Shown in pieces: positions 9,346-20,361 of a stretch of 64,000 bases of DNA. A program made the position numbers and the translations under genes. The notes under the pieces were generated by a model. That model saw nothing but the letters and a program-made list of their open reading frames with translations, had not been told where the DNA came from and searched no databases. Location: NCBI RefSeq assembly GCF_019279795.1, contig NC_056725.1, positions 1,606,324,293 to 1,606,388,292 on the forward strand. The letters are read 5' to 3'. Numbering within the stretch: position 1 is the first letter of the stretch; each line of letters begins with the position of its first letter. This DNA comes from Protopterus annectens. Lineage: Eukaryota > Chordata > Ceratodontiformes > Protopteridae.

Positions 9346-11974
9346 AAGGCAAGGCACATTGCCTGGTAATGTCTGTGGATTGTGTTGGCTGCTCATGGCA
9401 TCACAATAGAAGTTGGATGTAACCCAGCAGTATTGGATGAATGCATTCCTATAAGTCTGTCTAAAAGTCTGATGAACGGTTGATAATGCTATGATCGTGT
9501 AAAAATCTGCTTGCATCTACATTTTGCTGCCGCACATCTCAACTGTACAACAGAAATAAGTTTCCAATTGAAGTACTTTTACATAAGCAGTATTTTCATG
9601 TTACAGGTATGAATGTCTTTATCGCAATATATAATCCAAATGTACTGTTTTATTCTATACATAGAGCATGTAGCTTGACGGACAGACAAATTGTAACTAT
9701 GTCATGACTTGCCCTTTTGGGGTAATAACACTAAAGAGATCAATAATTTATTCCTATCATCTTTCATTAAATTATCAGTATATGTGTCTCAAAGCAATGG
9801 TGTTATGGAGCTAGGATAACTGCATAAAACATTAAATGCAGTCCATTAAAATTTGTATACTTACATTAAATTACTTAAGTTTCTTGGATCATCAAATAAG
9901 TGCCATTTTAAGCATCAGAGTTAGTATATATACTTTATATACTTTAACATTGGTTATAATAATAACATTTGTTGAAAATCTTTCTAACTTATGTCTATAA
10001 AAGGAGTTTAAAATATTGTTCAGCAAATGTAAATGAAACTTTACCACAATACAGCATAAACGTTATGCAGTGCTGATAAATCTTGCCTTTAAGTCAAGCA
10101 GCCGTACTTTAAATCCATAAATGATGTGATATCTGAGCATTTAAGAGAAAGCTGTATTAGCCTGAGATAAGTAAATGTGTCAGTAAGTGTTTTAAAGGTT
10201 ACTGTACTTCATCTATATGTATCTTTAAATCCAGACTCAATGTTCTTTAAAAGATGTAATTTAGAATGTGAACGTTTCTTTTTTTACTTTGCAGATGTGG
10301 ATTATCTGGCTTGAGAACCTTGGTTTGTACCTCAACCTTTAAAAGTCAGTGACACTAATCTAACCTTTGATCACAAGAATGCAGCTATCTGATCCATAAC
10401 AGGGGACAGTGTATTTCTCAGCAAGTAGCTTTTATTTAATCTCTTTAAGCTAATTTTAAATTGGAGTTTTCCCTTCACTGACAGATCAGTTAACACTGAG
10501 ACTTTTCAAGGTTGTATCTGGATTCTACACTCTGAAATTGCACAGCAGTTTACTTGACATATTTTGCCTGGATGTTATTTCTTTGCAAGACACTTTTGTT
10601 TATTTAGTACTTCCAGTCAAATTAATAATACCAGACTGCAACATTTCTTTTATTTCTCACCTGGAAATTATTTTTTTTGCACTGTTAAGCTCTTAATATC
10701 AAACACATAAACAAAACATACACAACAAATTACCTTACTTAATTTACACTCAACATCTGATAGTTTTCCAGTTATGATAGCAATTAGAGAATAAGATCTG
10801 ATGCAGGAATTTATCTGCTAAATAATTAAATGCTCTGCAAAATAATAACTGAGATTTCTGAATAGTTCACTTACTTTATTTCTTTTTATTTTCTATCATG
10901 ACATGTCCTGTACATAATAATAATTAATATCTTCATCCACGCTTATAAATGCATGGTGATGGTTTCTGAAAACATATTTAATTCCTCTGTGAAGAAAACA
11001 AAATTATCATATTGTTTTCCTCTCCTTTTCTCTTTCAACCTTATTTCCCTTAGCATTCCTTGCAATATTCTTCCTTAATCCCTGCATCAATCAGAAACTG
11101 TGTTTATAAAGTTGAGTAAACAATGATGCAAGGTAATATAAAACATTGTTAACTTAGTAGAGGAGACTAACATTGATGGCGTGGGACTTTGGGGTTGGCA
11201 CATGTAGGGTAAACCACTTTGCTGTAACTAAATGATGAAGCTGTGTTAAAACAAGCATTCATATCATTAGTAGAGTGTAAGCTGTGGATCAGAGCTAAGG
11301 AAAGACACATGTCAGAGAAAAAGGTGAAGCCTTCCTTCTTAGCATTTCAGTGAGAAAGGCTATTCTATAATTAAGTGTGCTACAATCAGAAGACAAGCAT
11401 ACAATAAAGCTATGGTCTTCCTGGTATGACAGTACTCCACAAGGTTTCATGCTATTCAACCATTTTGACATTTTGTACCTAATATACACATAGTACAAAA
11501 TTTGGTTAGTATCATTTCATTTGTGTTGTTTCTCATTTATTTGCCATTGTGTAAATGAATAAATGTGAGCACCTCTCTTAACCACTGAACATATACTAAT
11601 TTTTGATGTGTCTATTTAACAGCATAGCATCCATGAAAAACTCATGACAATAAAACCAGTCTTTGAAACTCTTCATCTTACTAATAACATCCAATGCATC
11701 TTACTCGGGCCTGTAGAACTGTGAATTCTACTTGTATGTGAATGTAGCTTGGAATACTAGGAAAATCATAAGCATATACCATTACTGTGAGAGTTCTTTT
11801 GCAATTAAAAAAAAAATCGGAATTATAAAAGTCTTGCAAGCTAATAGTATCCAATTTATTCATTTCAATTTTTTAACAATTTTACAAATAAACTGCTCTT
11901 TGGAGCAGAATCACAGAATTATATTTAAAAAATTAATAAAATAACTTAAAAACTTTCAGTTGTCAGTTATCTGA
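9346..11974. other. No recognised feature
   Basis: About 2.6 kb of AT-rich DNA with no motif-bearing reading frame, RNA gene or repeat that I can support. Confidence 0.45.
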
Positions 11975-12270
11975 GCCCCCTATAACCAGTTCAACTGATG
12001 CATAGCCTCTAAACAGATGGGACCTCACCTAGACTATGCAGCACCTGAAAAAAAAAAGAAAATGCAGAACTATACACAGAAGCTAGCAGTAGGAACTCCT
12101 CACACCTTAAAAATAATCAAATAAATAAAGAATAGAATCATCAATGTCCTATGTAGGTGTTAGCACACACAAGCTTATCATATGAGCAGTACGCATCCTA
12201 GGTACCTCAGACTATTAAGACTAGAAAGAAGAACACTAATGTCTTTTTATGCAATGACATTGTTGAGAAA
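11975..12270 (+). pseudogene. Possible LINE RT C-terminal fragment
   Basis: A short frame reads GPHLDYAAPEKKKKMQNYTQ near 12019-12078 and YLRLLRLERRTLMSFYAM near 12203-12256. This is the pattern of LINE RT C-termini (PHLEYA..W.PY...DI..LE.VQ, then Y..RL..L.L..L..RR...DL). The connecting sequence has stops. The family is unresolved. Confidence 0.35.
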
Positions 12271-12393
12271 ATGTAAGAATATTTTTTTTTAAATAATATC
12301 TTGCATAATAACAGTGATCCACTTCTGAGTGATGATAGTGCAAGATTTATCCACAGTTGGCTTAGGTTAATCACCCAGGCTTTGTCCTCATGA

Positions 12394-12825
12394 TCAAACC
12401 ATACCAGCTGTAGGTAAATCCTCTGTTACCCATACCCAGTCATGGATGATAGCTATAATATTCAACAAAGCAGACAACTTGGGCTGACCCAGATATAAAA
12501 ATTGCCTTGCTACAGAAGTTACATTTAATATCAAAGCAGAATAAGGGAGATTCTTGCTCATACTTTGTTCTTCAGTCCATTTAACACTCATGAACAGAGA
12601 GGCATTTCCTAACTCAGCCATGTTTATTAAGGGGGAAAGATAACTGTTCAACTGATGGCTTTTTCCATTGGGCTCAATCAGAAGCATATCACATCTGTAT
12701 TGCTTGTTTGTTGAATTTAGTAAATAATTATTGATTACCAAATTTCTTTGGCAAAGGTACCTGGCATTTGAAAATGTACCTGAGATTTGCTCGATGAATT
12801 TAACAAATATAAGATTGATTACCAA
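12394..12825 (-). CDS. Unassigned 143-codon open frame
   Basis: This is the longest open frame in a 2-kb interval of AT-rich DNA. I do not recognise the product. The N-terminal third is encoded by an 84-bp tandem duplication (12730-12880), which explains its repeated asparagine-rich look and suggests the frame is not under selection. It could be a piece of a LINE. No signal peptide, membrane segment or catalytic motif is evident. Confidence 0.15.
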   Translation of the reverse strand: MVINLIFVKFIEQISGTFSNARYLCQRNLVINNYLLNSTNKQYRCDMLLIEPNGKSHQLNSYLSPLINMAELGNASLFMSVKWTEEQSMSKNLPYSALILNVTSVARQFLYLGQPKLSALLNIIAIIHDWVWVTEDLPTAGMV

Positions 12826-12880
12826 AATTCTTTGGTATAGGTAGTCAGAATTTCAAAATGTACCTTACTGACATTCACCT
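12730..12880. repeat. 84-bp tandem duplication
   Basis: TTGATTACCAAATTTCTTTGG at 12731 recurs as TTGATTACCAAAATTCTTTGG at 12815. Both are followed by a GGTA..C..AATTTYAAAATGTACC block. The second unit is incomplete. Confidence 0.75.
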
Positions 12881-13394
12881 GACACCTGTTATCCCTGTAA
12901 ACATTCAGATATTTCTGTTTAGTATGATTTTAAATAAGCAACACTTTCTGTTAAGTGAAAAAAGTTAAAATTTATTTGCATGTCATTCATAATAGGTATA
13001 ATTTTAAATGAAGCCAACCTTTACAGTTTGCTGTAAATGCAATAATGGGGCATATATTGTTTGTTCACTGTGCAAAGGGGTCTGGGCAATGGGAAAATAG
13101 TTTACAAAATATGTTTTGCTTTAGGATCCTATTTAGCAAGCACTAAGTGACAGCAATGTACATAAAGATATTATTAAGGCTTAGAATAGGTGAAAAGGTT
13201 ATTTTTTTCAAGTTTATTATCACAAGGCTGAAGCTCACAATCCTGAAATGGATTATCCTGGGAGCAGAATATAGAAGACCAAAATGCTGAAGATCACAAT
13301 GTCTGTAAATCTTGAATACTGTGTACATCGAGGAACATATATACAATAGGTATCCATCAGCAAAATGTCACACCACCCTCTCTCCATACCTCCC

Positions 13395-14330
13395 AGTCAC
13401 CACCAGTATACCACAAGTCTCTGTCCTTGTTCCCCTCCTCTTTAACATTCTCAACAATATCCATCACATATCCAGACTCAGGCTGCCCTAATACAGTAGC
13501 AGATGACTCCGCACTCATTTGCACATCTGACAGCATGGCACACCTTCAAAAAATTACTCAGGAAGCATTAGCAACTGAAACATGGCTTTTTAGCTCACAA
13601 CTCATGCTCAACTCTAAAAAATAAAATAAAACAAAAAAAAGAAATAGACCCCCAAATCCTTCTCCCATGAAAAAACAAAATTTAATGTCCTCTCTCTCGG
13701 CTATACAACCAATGAAGTCACTTCACATAGCAATTTATTAGGGATGACCATGGATGATAATCTCAAATTCGACCTGCATGTACAAAATTGCGTACGAAAA
13801 ACTCATTAAAAACTAGGGATGCTTTATAGAGCCAAAAACTTTCTCACCGACACAATTAAAGCTACACTTGCCACTACTTATCTCCTCCCCACACTTCTTT
13901 ATGGTACTCCCATCCTTACTAATCTTTACAAATCACAAAAATCAAAACTTGAACAATGCTATAAGAAAGTTGCTAAATTTGAAGCAAATACCCATTTCAT
14001 AAACCACCACTACATGTCACTAAAAAGCCTAAGTTAGTTAAACCCACCCCATCAACTTACATATACACAGCTTCTTACCACCTATAAAATTATCCAGAAT
14101 CCATCCGCTTGTCCAGCACTAAATAACATTATGCACAACCATGTTTCTAGTTTGTCATTATGATCCAATGACCAAAAATTCTTGTCTGTACACAAACCTG
14201 TCAAATCTGCTGGCCATTTTAGGCATTTGTACCATGGTGCTAAGGCCTGGAAATCCTTATCTAAATCCACGAGGTCAATATCCTCCCTCCCATCCTTCAA
14301 AACCATTCTGAAAGGCTTAATAGCCAAAAG
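13395..14330 (+). pseudogene. Reverse transcriptase C-terminal half of the LINE
   Basis: Block B reads SIPQVSVLVPLLFNILNN near 13399-13452 (family GVPQGSVLGPLLF). After a frameshift the catalytic box reads VADDSALICTSDS at 13499-13537, with both aspartates present, followed by LATETWLFSSQLMLNSKK. Further frames carry LGMTMDDNLKFDLHVQN, RAKNFLTDTIKATLATTYL with LYGTP, and a C-terminus with AKAWKSLSKSTRSISSLPSF. At least three frameshifts or stops separate the pieces. Only the 3' part of ORF2 is present. Confidence 0.7.
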
Positions 14331-14656
14331 CTGTCTTTGTTCTTGCCTAACAGCAGGACAAATGATGACCCTAATGGTGAACAATACCTATTCATACCTC
14401 ATATCTCCTTACACTCCCTTCTTCACTCACGTTCTTACTTCTATCAATTTCTCTCCCATGGCTTTCTGTCTCTCTCTCTCTCTAAGTATACCACAAGGCT
14501 GCTTTTCTCTCTCTTCTTTTTTCCTATTTCTCTTTGTCTTATACTAACTTACCTGTAATTTCTGTATAAATTGGCTAAAAGTTCTCTAAGCATTATATCA
14601 TTGTCATATAATTTGCAGTACTTCTTAACCAATGTTTTCATATTCTCTTGAATTTG

Positions 14657-14657
<1 letters not shown>

Positions 14658-14691
<34 letters not shown>

Positions 14692-14692
14692 T
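14658..14692. repeat. (TTA)n microsatellite
   Basis: About 11 perfect TAT/ATT units in the LINE 3' UTR. Confidence 0.95.
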
Positions 14693-15017
14693 AAATTACA
14701 TTTGTTTTGTATTATTTTTAAAGGCTGTAAAATTAATGTTTTTAAAATATTTTGTAATACTTTTCAGCTTTTCTCCTTTGTCCTCAACTAAAAATGGACT
14801 CCTACTCAGTCAGAATTTCCCAGTAGTCAAGTGCCAATAAATAAATAAATCAATAAAGTACTAATATGAATCCCGCTGGGGGAGGGTCAAGCCCAGAATT
14901 TTGACATTGTTGTCTTCTACAGAGGTGTTGAATAGAACAGACTACATATGCATGATTAAGAAATATGTAAATATGTAAAGTCTACAGAATGGTGAATAGC
15001 ATGCTTACTTTTGTGAA

Positions 15018-15120
15018 GTTTCATTTCCATATATCCCGTGTGCCTCTGATACAAGAGGTTTGGGAGGTCACTCAGTGGAAGTTCTAGCTTTGCTGGAGTT
15101 TTCATTTTTGTTTTTACTGA
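15018..15120 (+). repeat. ~100-bp direct repeat, copy 1
   Basis: Pairs with 15407-15509. Both copies read CATATATYCC.TGTGCCTCTG, then ATACAAGAGGTTTGGGAGGT, and end in a TTTTTA(C/T)TGA stretch. Identity is about 93% by eye. The 287 bp between them is unrelated sequence. Confidence 0.9.
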
Positions 15121-15406
15121 TTGGTTTTTAAGTGACCTTCTTACTCATTGTTTTAGTTTGTGGTTTGGGATATTTTTGCAGTGACCCTAATGATAATGGA
15201 CATCAGCTGGGTATAACAGCCCTGTGTTTCTAATATTTAGTCAAACACTCTGCTTGTGCTATGCTGACAAGGTCATAAAGGTCGAAATATGCATATCCAC
15301 AGATAGTGGGGTTTGGTTTTATTGGCATGAAATTGCCCACTAAAATGATAAAATAAGTCATGGGCATTCAGAATTGCCATTGAGCTGAAGCACCCAATGT
15401 TCAAAA

Positions 15407-15509
15407 GGTTCATTTGCATATATTCCATGTGCCTCTGATACAAGAGGTTTGGGAGGTCATTCAGTGGAAGTTCTAGATTTGCTGGAGTTTTCACTTTTGT
15501 TTTTATTGA
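15407..15509 (+). repeat. ~100-bp direct repeat, copy 2
   Basis: Second copy of the 15018-15120 sequence in the same orientation. It is too long for a transposon target-site duplication, so it is either a segmental duplication or a pair of terminal repeats of an unrecognised element. Confidence 0.9.
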
Positions 15510-15596
15510 AGTTTAAAAAATGGTATAGGTATTAGAAAATCTGCAAAGATAAAGAGTGATATTCATAATCATTATGCAAATGTGTAAAGGCAATGG

Positions 15597-15672
15597 AGGG
15601 GCCTGTGCTTAAAAAGTATTTTATTCTAGTTGGACTTTCTTGGTAAACAAAGATAAATAAATAAATAAAATG
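15597..15672 (+). mobile_element. Solo LINE/SINE tail
   Basis: GAGGGGCCTGTGCTTAAAAA, then CTAGTTGGACTTTCTTGGTA, then ATAAATAAATAAATAAAATG. This is the same tail as the V-SINE at 1088-1312 and the LINE at 13370-14865, so it is probably a severely 5'-truncated copy. Confidence 0.5.
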
Positions 15673-16049
15673 CAAAGAAACAATTCATAGAGGCCATTTA
15701 CACTAACACTTGATGGCTTTGAATAAACTTTAGCAAATTCAGTGATCAATAAGAATTTATATAAATCCATGCATGCTATGTCCTTCTCCCACCCATTTGT
15801 GTTTTTCAGTCATAGTTTTATCCATTTCTGTGCTGTCCACAGATTTTGTTATAAAATGCATAATTGTACACTTTCTGTCTACTCTGCAATCCACAAAGAT
15901 GCTTTCATTCACTGCTAGTCTTATTATTTCCTGGCGTGAGCCACTTATCTTGGCTGATCCAAAACCACTTGTGACCTGTATCACATACGGTCCAAGAAGG
16001 CAGAAATATAGAAGAGAAAAACTCATAATAATTTTGATAATAAGGAGAT

Positions 16050-16910
16050 ATTAGACAGACTTAGAGTGGCTAGGGATATTGTAGGGGTACTGGGGGATGT
16101 GTGGACTTTCTATCCCTTTGAATATTAAGCTTTATATAGCCCTCACTATACTTGCTACGGGGACCTTCCAGAGACAAACTGGAGACACATTAGGTACCTC
16201 ACAAGCTTCTGCCTTGATAATAGTTCAGCAGCTCCTCATCATACTCTTTTCACATATGTATCTATTTTCTGGTGTAACCTCAGGACTGAACTGGGACTAT
16301 TAGTGCCTTTTGTGGGGTGGCATGTTTCCCTGAGGTATTCAGTGAAATAAATTGCACCCTTATTGCATTTAGGGCCCCATCTGGTTCATGTTGGAAGCAG
16401 TACCTCAATAAGAAGGACTACCATTCCTTCAACTGCCAGGTAGTGTGTGATACATGGGGGAGAACCACCATTATGCCTGACCGGTATCCTGGCAGGGCTC
16501 ATAATTCCTACATCTGGCACACTAGCTCATCCTACTGCCTCTTCCTGCATGGTAGGATGCCCAGTAGTCATCGTGCAGGTAACTGGAAGAAATGATTTTA
16601 AGTACTTGTTCATAGTAAAATGTATTGTTTACCAGAAAATCACTTTTTCTTTGCATTATCTTTCTCTCTTTTTCTCCCCCTCTCTTGTTTTTCTGATTAT
16701 GCTGGATATCTACTGGCGGCATTGCTCATGACACCAGTGAGAAATCCAAGTGGAATTACAGACGGTAATTATAATATAGCCCTACAGCAGACCAAAATTG
16801 TCACTGACAGCATGTTTGGCATATTGAAAAGTTAATTTTGGTGACTGGATGAGTCCTCTGATGCAACATCATGAGACAGTGGAAATGTTTGAGGTCTTGT
16901 GGACTGGGGG
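16050..16910 (+). pseudogene. PIF/Harbinger transposase (HARBI1-like), inactive
   Basis: Harbinger transposases are DDE nucleases that cut and paste their element. In order I read an N-terminal helix-turn-helix region (LTILATGTFQRQTGDTLG, TSQASALIIVQQL; 16148-16245), then EVFSEINCTLIAFRAPSG near 16331-16388 (family IDCTHIxIxAPS), NKKDYHSFNCQVVCDTWGR near 16407-16465, RYPGRAHNSYIW (family GSxHDSxIW), and after a gap DYAGYLLAALLMTPVRNP (family GDSGYPLxPWLMTP) and NYNIALQQTKIVTDSMFGIL (family YNxAxxxTRxxIExxFGxLK). All three acidic residues appear changed (D to N, D to N, E to D). Frameshifts break the frame. A GCAG/GTAACT junction near 16578 may be an intron or a relic of one. Confidence 0.85.
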
Positions 16911-18620
16911 TTCTTCCTGAGCTCAATTCCTCTTCACTCTCCCTTCTGTAATCCTTTCTCCTACACCCTCTTATTTATTTCCAACCCAAACCTCCTTCAC
17001 ATATAAAAAAAATTTGAAAAAGATGATGTCTATCCCCTGCCAAAAACATATTACCCCTCTTCACCCATCCCCTCTACCACAACATTTTTGATGTTTTTTT
17101 TCTGTGTTTTCCTGTTTTTTAGTGTCTCCTTTTTCAGTCTTTCCTATCTTTCCCTTTCTCCTCTTTAAAGAAACAAGCAGGGTGTCCACAGATGGATACC
17201 CCTATATAAAACAAGAAATACCCCTTAATACTTTTTAAACTTAATACTTCAAGCATGCTTGTGCATAGCAACATTCATCCACAGTACTTAAAAATGTATG
17301 GAAGTATAGCAATACTAACATTTTCATTTAGAACTTTACATATACTGACAGAGTAACTTTAGCTATTTTATGTTCTTGTCACAAGTAGGCATGTTTTTTT
17401 TTTTTTTCTAGATTCCTTTGATTTACTTTTTCAGCAGGAATATCCTGTGAGTACTGTATTACATATAGGTGGAGAGGCACTCTGCAAATAATTGCTACAT
17501 AAGTGTGAATCTCAGAGCTATGAATACTACCTAAAGATGAAATTATATCATTCTTTAGAGCTGAATGAGACATACATAAGTTTCAGCAACTCAAACTAAC
17601 TGTATAAGCATTAACAAATATCTAAAAAATAATAACATTATTCAGCTCAGTATAGACTTATTAAGAGGTGCAAAGAGGTGCTTTTATTCTTTAGCACCTT
17701 ACGGAATATTAGCTGAGATGTTGCATGACTTATACCAAACCTGTATCTCTGTCTTAAGGCTATAAAACAGTAGTCACGTATTCTGTAGTTAGCAGCTGGT
17801 TTAACTGAAGCCTATGTTGCCCTTTATGAAATTAGCTTTTGAAACACTCAGTCATTCTATATGCATTCTATAGGCATGGCAAATCACACCGCAAGGTCCA
17901 GTGGTTGATATTGTAACTATTTTGCAGTCACTCTTGCATATTCTTCTAACTCTGTGTAAAAACTTGTCAGATTCAAGATCAACACATTCTGACTCCATAA
18001 TATCTTTCACTGCTTAAGTCCAATGGACAGTAACTTATTTTTCATCTGAATTTCATAAATTCTCTTCATTGTGCTCAGCATATCCTAAGCTTATCTGCAT
18101 GAGATTGTTTGCTGACTTTGTTGAGTTTGCAAAGATACTGTCTGGAAATGCAGTTTCTACTCTTTACTTTATATATATAGCCAAACTATGTCAGACCCAG
18201 AAGCTTGAATTTCTGCTCAGAATAAGAAAGTAACATGCATGTGAAGTTGTATAGCTTACAGCTTATAAAAGCATTTATAGGTTGATTCTGCCAATCAGTA
18301 TAGTTGCTTTAACTTTAATCCACTGCATTTCATAGCAAAATCTAATGCTTTCCTCATTCACAGTTTGCACTCTATACACACATTCACTTTGGTCATCCCC
18401 AGTTTCATTGGAAATACATGTAGTACAAACTATATTTACAAAACATACTTCAGCATTACCACAAAACATTTCTGCTTTGGAGTAAATACATGCATATACT
18501 TTTGGTTATGTCTAGACCACTCTACTTCTTTTTGCACTCATCTGAAGAACACTCATTAAAGGATTAACTCCCTCCTTTTTGTGAACATAAAATATCCCAC
18601 TTTCTCTTTCTTGACCCCAG
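16911..18620. other. No recognised feature
   Basis: AT-rich, with a pyrimidine-rich stretch near 16915-17165 just behind the Harbinger transposase that could be its 3' flank. No TIR could be fixed by eye, so the element boundaries stay unknown. Confidence 0.45.
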
Positions 18621-18624
18621 ATCA

Positions 18625-19035
18625 GCTGTAGGAAAGGGCATTATTCTCCATAAGCTTGAGTATGGTCTCCTTGCCGCATTTATCTCAATTAAAAACTCAC
18701 TACTCAGTCCATCTCAAACCATATCTATCACTTCATCTCTCATTCCCCTAAAAGTGAATATCACTGCCCAACTTTGGAAAAAGCTTAATGACTTGCAGTT
18801 AACAATGAGTACAATTAAACCTAGATTTTCAGTTATACAAACATTTACATTAACAAACAGTCTCATCCATACTAGTATGACAAGCACCTTCATACAACTC
18901 AGAAACCATAATCACTTAGACCCACTTCTTCAAACAGCTCAGTCAAAGCTGTGTGTCTTTGACCCTAAATTCTGGGAACCCCTCACTCTAGAACTTAAAG
19001 AAACATCATCTTTCTCTAATTTCATGCTCTTCTAA
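18625..19035 (+). pseudogene. Probable LINE ORF2 C-terminus
   Basis: One frame near 18754-19035 reads TAQLWKKLNDLQLTMS, TFTLTNSLIHTSM, QLRNHNHLDPL and FDPKFWEPLTLELKETSSFS before a stop. This spacing (TR/RNHN..., then xxWxxLPxELKxxSSFxxFxxxL) is typical of the end of Jockey-superfamily LINE ORF2 proteins. An upstream LEYGLLAAFI piece fits the preceding LxYGxxxW block. No catalytic residues are in this part. Confidence 0.4.
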
Positions 19036-19254
19036 ATTCTAATCTAAGTTCCAAGCTTAATAGACTGCATCCTTACAGACCATATAACACCGACTAGCCT
19101 TACTCTGTTTGCATTTTCCCCTTCCATAATACACTTTAAGTTCTTTCTCACTAGCATTGTATGAGGTTCTAAACCATTGTACATTTTCAGTGTTTGTATA
19201 TATGTTGCTATAACTATTTCACCACCTTTTTTTCTAAGGTTAGCATGCCAATGT

Positions 19255-19335
19255 ACCAGGCAGCTGATGTGACTTACTGGTAAATTGCCTAGGCTGTTGT
19301 GTGCAGGGTCCTGGGTTCAAGTCCTGCAAGGGTTG
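19255..19335 (+). mobile_element. tRNA-derived SINE head
   Basis: A tRNA-like sequence with B box CTGGGTTCAAGTCCTGC (about 19310) and an upstream A-box-like TGACTTACTGGTAA. It is immediately followed by a second, different SINE. Confidence 0.55.
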
Positions 19336-19493
19336 TTTATTTGGTGGATGGGAGGTTGGCATAATGGTTAAGGTATTTACCTTGCAAACACAAAGTGCAG
19401 AGTTTGATTCTTACATTGGGCAATTAGCTAGGCTTAAAATGCCCTACAAGGGCAGTTAGCCTAGTACTAATCTATGAACTTATGAACCTAATC
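19336..19493 (+). mobile_element. tRNA-headed SINE with a CR1 3' tail
   Basis: The head has A-box-like TTGGCATAATGGTTAAGG and B-box-like AGAGTTTGATTCTT. The rest (19426-19491) is GCTAGGCTTAAAATGCCCTA, GGGCAGTTAGCCTAGTA and a terminal ATGAACTTATGAACC. The plus-strand CR1 elements in the window end the same way (GCTAGGCTTATAAATGCCCT, GGGCAGCTAG, ATGAACCTATGAACC at 45021-45075; also 22275-22330). This is the architecture of a SINE mobilised by a CR1 reverse transcriptase. Confidence 0.72.
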
Positions 19494-19557
19494 ATTGTAC
19501 TTATTTGTATAGTCTCTCTGATTCTGCAAGTTTTCATTGATTATTGCTGTACCCCAG

Positions 19558-19559
19558 TG

Positions 19560-19646
<87 letters not shown>

Positions 19647-19679
19647 CAACTAACCAACTAACTAACTAACCAACTAACC

Positions 19680-19713
<34 letters not shown>
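19558..19713. repeat. (CTAA)n tetranucleotide array
   Basis: About 39 units of ACTA/CTAA, with a sub-block near 19640-19680 where CCAA variants alternate. The variant block suggests internal duplication by slippage. Confidence 0.98.
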
Positions 19714-20361
19714 TTATGTCTACAGTGTTAATAGCTTATGGCTAAACTTGCTGCCACTTCACGAACACTCTGCTAACATGATTATTGCTGGCAAAGAGTT
19801 TGTAGGCTTGATCTATTAGCTTTGCAATGCATCTTTTCATGATTAAAGCTACATCTGTACTGAGTATAGGTTCATAGCTTCAAAGGTAGGTACTAGGCTA
19901 TTGGCCCAAAGGCCTAAGTAAGCCTAGCCAACAAGGTTCCCTGGCTTACCCCACCCAAGAAAGTTATTTTCCTGTGCCCCTGTCGAGCAGAGCCACAGAA
20001 GTGATCCCCGGGGTGTATTTCCTATTTCCCATCCACTCATCAAGATTTTTCTTGAAGAGTGCTAATAAGGAACTTTGCTTGTTCCAGAGTATGGGAAGTC
20101 TCTGGGACAGGATATCTATCCCTCCAGCATGTCCTGTTTATTGTGGTGACAAGGTTTAGGTCCCTAGAGCATGTAGCTCAAAGGTATTGGGATTTCTTTA
20201 GGTGTAACATGTCCAACAGCTCTGGGTTTGACATAGCTTTAAATGTTAGGCAGAGATCACCTCAGAGTAGGCGATATGCTATGGAATAAAGCTGGAGTTT
20301 TTTGAGATGGTCAGTGCAGGGCATCTGTTTGAGGCCAGTAATCCTTTTTTATGAGGTACTT

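Larger units (their letters stand above)
13370..14865 (+). mobile_element. Non-CR1 LINE (Jockey-superfamily type), 5'-truncated
   Basis: RT coding remains run from about 13395 to 14330. A pyrimidine-rich 3' UTR with a (TTA)n tract follows, then the tail CTTTTCTCCTTTGTCCTCAA...AATGGACTCC ending in AATAAATAAATAAATCAATAAA. That tail is the same as in the V-SINE at 1088-1312 and the solo tails at 15597, 32395 and 51020. The exact clade (L2, Rex1 or Daphne type) cannot be decided by eye. Confidence 0.75.

Noticed and set aside
12394-12825. Possible host gene of 143 codons
   Set aside because: No recognisable domain, no splice or promoter context, and its N-terminus comes from an 84-bp tandem duplication. 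Kept only as a low-confidence frame.
19558-19713. CRISPR-like or satellite array
   Set aside because: It is a plain (CTAA)n tetranucleotide repeat with no spacer structure.
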